NCBI GenBank assembly: GCA_964415175.1 | Contig: CAYPYG010000012.1 | Location: 12,376 to 76,375, forward strand | DNA: 64,000 nucleotides | Direction of reading: 5' to 3' | Origin: UBA2231 sp964415175 | Lineage (GTDB): Bacteria; Elusimicrobiota; Elusimicrobia; Elusimicrobiales; UBA9959 | In this document: one piece after another, positions 61,029 to 64,000 of the stretch | Layout of the letters: each line of letters begins with the position of its first letter | Position numbering within the stretch: the first letter of the stretch is position 1 | Position numbers and translations under genes: made by a program | The notes under the pieces: generated by a model | Told to the model about the DNA's origin: nothing | The model's input: the letters and a program-made list of their open reading frames with translations, nothing else | Database searches by the model: none

Positions 61029-62001
61029 AGGTCTTACAAAAACATACGTTTTGAAGGAGCTGAGGTCTTTCAAAGACTATTTTTTGGCCCTGCTAGGGCG
61101 CATCCCGGAACGCAGGCTTGATGCCGTCAGCGATGTCTCCTTTTCTATTGCGAAGGGCGAATTTGTCGGGCTGATCGGCAGGAACGGGGCGGGCAAGTCC
61201 ACCCTGATAAAACTCTTGACCGGCATACTGACCCCGACTTCGGGGGAAATATCCGTGTTGGGCCGGGTTCCGCATAGGTCTAGGCGGCATAATAATTACA
61301 GGATTTCCGCCGTGTTCGGGCAGCGTACCCAGCTGAAATGGGACATCTCCGCCTATGAATCGTTCCGGCTTATCCGGTATATGTACGATGTCCCCGAGGT
61401 CCGGTGGCGTTCCAACCTGGAACGCTTCGCGAAGATGCTGGACCTCTCCAAGTTGATGTATAAGCCGGTGCGGACGCTGAGCCTCGGCCAGCGGATGCGC
61501 ATGGAATTGTGCGCCGCGTTCCTTTATGACCCGGAACTGGTCTTCCTTGATGAGCCGACTATCGGGTTGGATATATTCGCCAAGGAGGTTATTGGAGATT
61601 TTCTTCTCGAAATAAAAAGATCTAAGGAGACCACGGTGCTGCTGACGACGCACGATGTTTCCGACATAGAGCGGCTCTGCGAGAGGACGATGATACTGGA
61701 CGGCGGAAAGGTCGTCTTCGACGGGGAAACGAGCGGTATCGCCGAAATACTGGAGATGGGAATTTTTCTTGAGTTTAAATGTGAGAAGAGAGAGGCGGTC
61801 CTGCCTCCGGGATTGGCGGGGGGGCAGGCCGAAATCCTGCCCCATTGTATAAAGATAAACGGGGTGGATAAGCGGGACGTCCCGCGTCTGACACAGTCCG
61901 TGATGGGCCTTAACAACGTGCTGGAGATAAAGGTCGAGCCCCCGGATTTTGAAAAAGTCCTAAAAAACTTCTATGCTTCAAAAATTCCTTTCGGGGCTTA
62001 A
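61009..62001 (+). CDS. ABC exporter ATPase (cassette C)
   Basis: A 330-residue ATPase: Walker A GRNGAGKST (57-65), signature LSLGQRMRMEL, Walker B LVFLDEPTIGLD and the switch His in TTHDVSDIE. This is the ABC-2-type exporter subgroup that works with paired DUF990-like permeases (multidrug or peptide efflux). ATG 61009 lies inside the previous gene. Followed by both permeases. Confidence 0.9.
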   Translation: MEQIELKGLTKTYVLKELRSFKDYFLALLGRIPERRLDAVSDVSFSIAKGEFVGLIGRNGAGKSTLIKLLTGILTPTSGEISVLGRVPHRSRRHNNYRISAVFGQRTQLKWDISAYESFRLIRYMYDVPEVRWRSNLERFAKMLDLSKLMYKPVRTLSLGQRMRMELCAAFLYDPELVFLDEPTIGLDIFAKEVIGDFLLEIKRSKETTVLLTTHDVSDIERLCERTMILDGGKVVFDGETSGIAEILEMGIFLEFKCEKREAVLPPGLAGGQAEILPHCIKINGVDKRDVPRLTQSVMGLNNVLEIKVEPPDFEKVLKNFYASKIPFGA

Positions 62002-62776
62002 GTTGCGCGCGGCGTTCGCCCGCGTCGGCTTCACTCAGAACCAGGTGTACTCGATATCCACCTACCTGAACATCCTGGCGGCCTTCCTGTTCGTTTCCGT
62101 GCAGTATTATCTCTGGAGCGCGATCTTCGAACATGCCGTCCATGGTCAATACTCCCTGAGCGATATGCTCCAATACGTGCTCGCCGCAGAGGTCCTTTCC
62201 GTCTGTCTGCACAGCAACGCCGACCGGCAGTTGGGCCAGATGGTCCGGACCGGCAGCCTGGCGCATGTAATGCTCAAGCCGGTGGCGTTCACGGAACAGA
62301 TATTTTTCGAATCGTTCGGGGTCAACGCTTATCGGTCGCTTTTTATCTGCGTACCGCTGGTCCTTTGCTCCATCTTCGCTTTCGGAGTGGAGTATCGCTT
62401 CGGGGCGGCCCGGCTGGCCGGCTTCCTGGCGCTTGCCGGCCTCGCATATATTTTCATCTATCTCTTCGAATTGTTGCTTGGTCTTATCTCTTTCTTCTCG
62501 GTGAATACGTGGGGGATAAACAGTCTGAAGATGGCGGTGATAACGGTCTTTTCGGGACGGTTTCTCCCTATTTCCGCTTACCCTGAAAATTTCAGGGCGC
62601 TGGTGGACGGGCTGCCTTTCAAGATCATGTATTTTGAGCCGCTTAATTTCCTGATAAAAGGAGGCGATTGGGCCGGCATGTTCATAAGGCAATGCGGCTG
62701 GATAGCCGCGGCGTTCCTCGCAGTGTTCTATCTCCAGCGGGCGCTATTGAAGAAAATGGTGATACAGGGCGGATAA
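61973..62776 (+). CDS. ABC-2 type permease 1 (cassette C)
   Basis: A 267-residue, six-helix permease of the ABC-2/DUF990 type (RAAFARVGFTQNQVYSIS at the start, then AAFLFVSVQYYLWSAIF; later GLISFFSVNTWGINSLK). Overlaps the ATPase gene by 29 bases. Pairs with the next gene to form the channel. Confidence 0.85.
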   Translation: MLQKFLSGLKLRAAFARVGFTQNQVYSISTYLNILAAFLFVSVQYYLWSAIFEHAVHGQYSLSDMLQYVLAAEVLSVCLHSNADRQLGQMVRTGSLAHVMLKPVAFTEQIFFESFGVNAYRSLFICVPLVLCSIFAFGVEYRFGAARLAGFLALAGLAYIFIYLFELLLGLISFFSVNTWGINSLKMAVITVFSGRFLPISAYPENFRALVDGLPFKIMYFEPLNFLIKGGDWAGMFIRQCGWIAAAFLAVFYLQRALLKKMVIQGG

Positions 62777-62777
62777 G

Positions 62778-63566
62778 ATGGCTGTTCTGTCAAGATACTT
62801 GAAGTTATATATCGTCGCGGGCGCGAACAACCTGAAGTCACTGGTGGTCTATAAAGTGGATTTCATTGTCGGCCTCGTGTCCATGTTCCTGAACAATGCG
62901 ATGAGGTTCCTCATTCTGCTGTTCATCTTCAGGCTGGTGGACCAGATAAAGGGCTGGTCGTTCGACCAGATGCTCTTTCTTTACGGGTTCTCTACGATGG
63001 TAACGGGTCTGTGGCACTGTTTTTTCATAAATGTTATCTCGCTGCCTTATTATGTCAGGACCGGTGGTTTCGACCGTTTCCTGCTGCGGCCCGTAAACCT
63101 CCTGTTTCAGCTCACTATTGATTCTCTCGACGAGGACGGCTGGGGAGAGCTGCTGCTGGGTATGATCCTGGTCCTGACGGCATATTCCCGCCTTGAGCTC
63201 CCCGCGGCGAAGCTCATACTGCTGATCCCCGCGGTGCTTTCCGGTACGGCTGTCCTGATAGCCGTTTCGCTGATGTTGTCATCTCTTTCTTTTGTGAGCG
63301 TAGGAGGGGTTCCCATAATGGGGCTCCTTGTTAAAATGTTCGAATTCAGCAAATACCCTGTCGATATTTTCGGTAACGCCCTTAAGATAGTTCTTTCTAC
63401 CGTGATCCCGTTGGGTTTTGCGACGTTCTATCCAGGCATGATGTTCCTGACGGAGAATGTAGCCCTTTATCTGCCCCTTGTCCTGTTGTTCTCCGCAGGG
63501 TACTTTATCTTTTCGTATTTTATCTGGAACTATTCATTGAAATTCTATGTCAGTTCCGGGAGTTAA
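62778..63566 (+). CDS. ABC-2 type permease 2 (cassette C)
   Basis: A 262-residue, six-helix partner permease (YKVDFIVGLVSMFLNNAMRF, then LPYYVRTGGFDRFLLRPVN, a DUF990-family loop). Starts 2 bases after permease 1. Exports the cassette C product by inference, or gives immunity against it. Confidence 0.85.
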   Translation: MAVLSRYLKLYIVAGANNLKSLVVYKVDFIVGLVSMFLNNAMRFLILLFIFRLVDQIKGWSFDQMLFLYGFSTMVTGLWHCFFINVISLPYYVRTGGFDRFLLRPVNLLFQLTIDSLDEDGWGELLLGMILVLTAYSRLELPAAKLILLIPAVLSGTAVLIAVSLMLSSLSFVSVGGVPIMGLLVKMFEFSKYPVDIFGNALKIVLSTVIPLGFATFYPGMMFLTENVALYLPLVLLFSAGYFIFSYFIWNYSLKFYVSSGS

Positions 63567-63569
63567 GGC

Positions 63570-63815
63570 GAGTCGGAACCGGGCAGGGGGACCTCGGTCC
63601 TGATATCGCTGGCCGCCGCTGAAACCCTGCCGCGCGACATCCCTTTATATATAGATTCCGAACTGGCTGACGGCGCCAAAGGCGAGGACATCGCCGCAGA
63701 TCTCCACGCCAAAGGTTTCACCGATATCACCATGGCCACCGGCCATCGCGCCGATAAGTTCGCCCGCCTCCCCTGGCTCAAAGTATCCGGCAAAGAGCCG
63801 CCTTGGTCTAAATAG
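63570..63815 (+). pseudogene. remnant of a third hybrid histidine kinase
   Basis: An in-frame 81-codon piece of the kinase C terminus, nearly identical to kinase B from GAGTCGGAACCGGGCA onward. There is an internal deletion: after ATATCGCTG it jumps to GCCGCCGCTGAAACC, losing about 135 bases (most of the receiver's start). It begins 3 bases after the permease stop and has no start codon or upstream half. Its end and the sequence after it match kinase A and its downstream region, so it marks a recombination junction. Confidence 0.85.
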
Positions 63816-63950
63816 CCGGGCGAAGATCCCGTTTTTACCGCAACAGATTCTCCCTTGAAAATATTTTTACGCATTTTGCCTGTAAAAACGGGTAAAAACC
63901 GCTTTTTTGCTCAAAAAAACGAGTAATTGCCGCGTTTACTGGCATTATGC
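63816..63950. repeat. copy of the sequence following kinase A, with a broken sigma-54 promoter
   Basis: Matches 50386-50520: the CCGGGC hairpin (partly lost), CAACAGATTCTCCC, the palindrome-like TTGAAAATATTTTTAC (63855-63870) and the block before promoter 4. The promoter itself is CTGGCATTA (63939-63947) and then diverges, so the -12 GC is lost at the right spacing. The remaining bases to 64000 hold nothing I can identify. Confidence 0.7.
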
Positions 63951-64000
63951 GTATTCCGGGGAAATCAGACCAGTGTTCCGGTAGAAACCAGTCCAGCGTT

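Overview
The window is a contiguous piece of a GC-rich bacterial chromosome. The mix of genes (Gsk-type nucleoside kinase, RecA, ClpC, NfeD, formate-THF ligase, pyruvoyl arginine decarboxylase, a eukaryotic-looking trypsin, very long coiled-coil proteins, M16 peptidase pairs, abundant leaderless-looking promoters) and the style of the radical-SAM/sigma-54 region remind me of Elusimicrobiota or a neighbouring phylum. That placement is a guess from gene content; no 16S gene or other marker here settles it.

Region 1 (about 1-39 kb) is ordinary core genome. In order it holds: glutamine synthetase (5' part), pyruvate kinase, an MFS protein, inosine-guanosine kinase, two membrane proteins, a secreted trypsin, FKBP, YceH, a Gre factor, ArfB, a small operon ending in a lipocalin, NfeD, ClpC, a class A beta-lactamase-like hydrolase, a ChaN-like protein, a lysine-rich mini-protein, recA-xer, a membrane protein, a degenerate 3-hydroxyacyl-CoA dehydrogenase, fhs, a degenerate M3 peptidase, the pdaD-speB polyamine operon, two giant coiled-coil proteins, L28, YjbQ, a YbgC-type thioesterase and an M16 peptidase pair. 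Many genes lack a Shine-Dalgarno sequence and instead have a -10 box about 6 bases before the start codon, which predicts leaderless mRNAs.

Region 2 (about 37.7-64 kb) is the unusual part: what looks like a self-contained sigma-54 regulon built from repeated peptide cassettes. It carries its own NtrC-type activator with a 60-residue H-box mini-protein (minus strand), its own short RpoN (sigma-54), and five good -24/-12 promoters of the form YTGGCAT-N5-TTGCT (one has ATGCT). Each promoter heads an operon that begins with a small peptide gene or a conserved leader RNA. Cassette A: Cys-rich 44-aa peptide, SPASM radical SAM, MFS exporter, DUF4097-like protein; then a 173-nt RNA element ending in a perfect terminator; then secreted peptide, short radical SAM, transglutaminase-TPR protein, OppA-like binding protein and hybrid histidine kinase. 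Cassette B: Cys-rich secreted protein, DUF4097-like protein, the same RNA element, a homologous secreted peptide, radical SAM, a beta-lactamase-fold serine hydrolase in place of the transglutaminase, then a paralogous binding protein and kinase. Cassette C: 38-aa precursor, two SPASM radical SAM enzymes and a three-gene ABC exporter, followed by a remnant of the same histidine kinase and a broken sigma-54 promoter.

My working model, which is inference, is that radical-SAM-modified peptides are made and exported, sensed outside the membrane by OppA-like proteins feeding hybrid histidine kinases, and reported to the shared activator and dedicated sigma-54, which turns on all cassettes. The near-identical kinase segments, the matching RNA elements and the kinase remnant show that the locus grows and shuffles by duplication. 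I know of no described system with this whole architecture.
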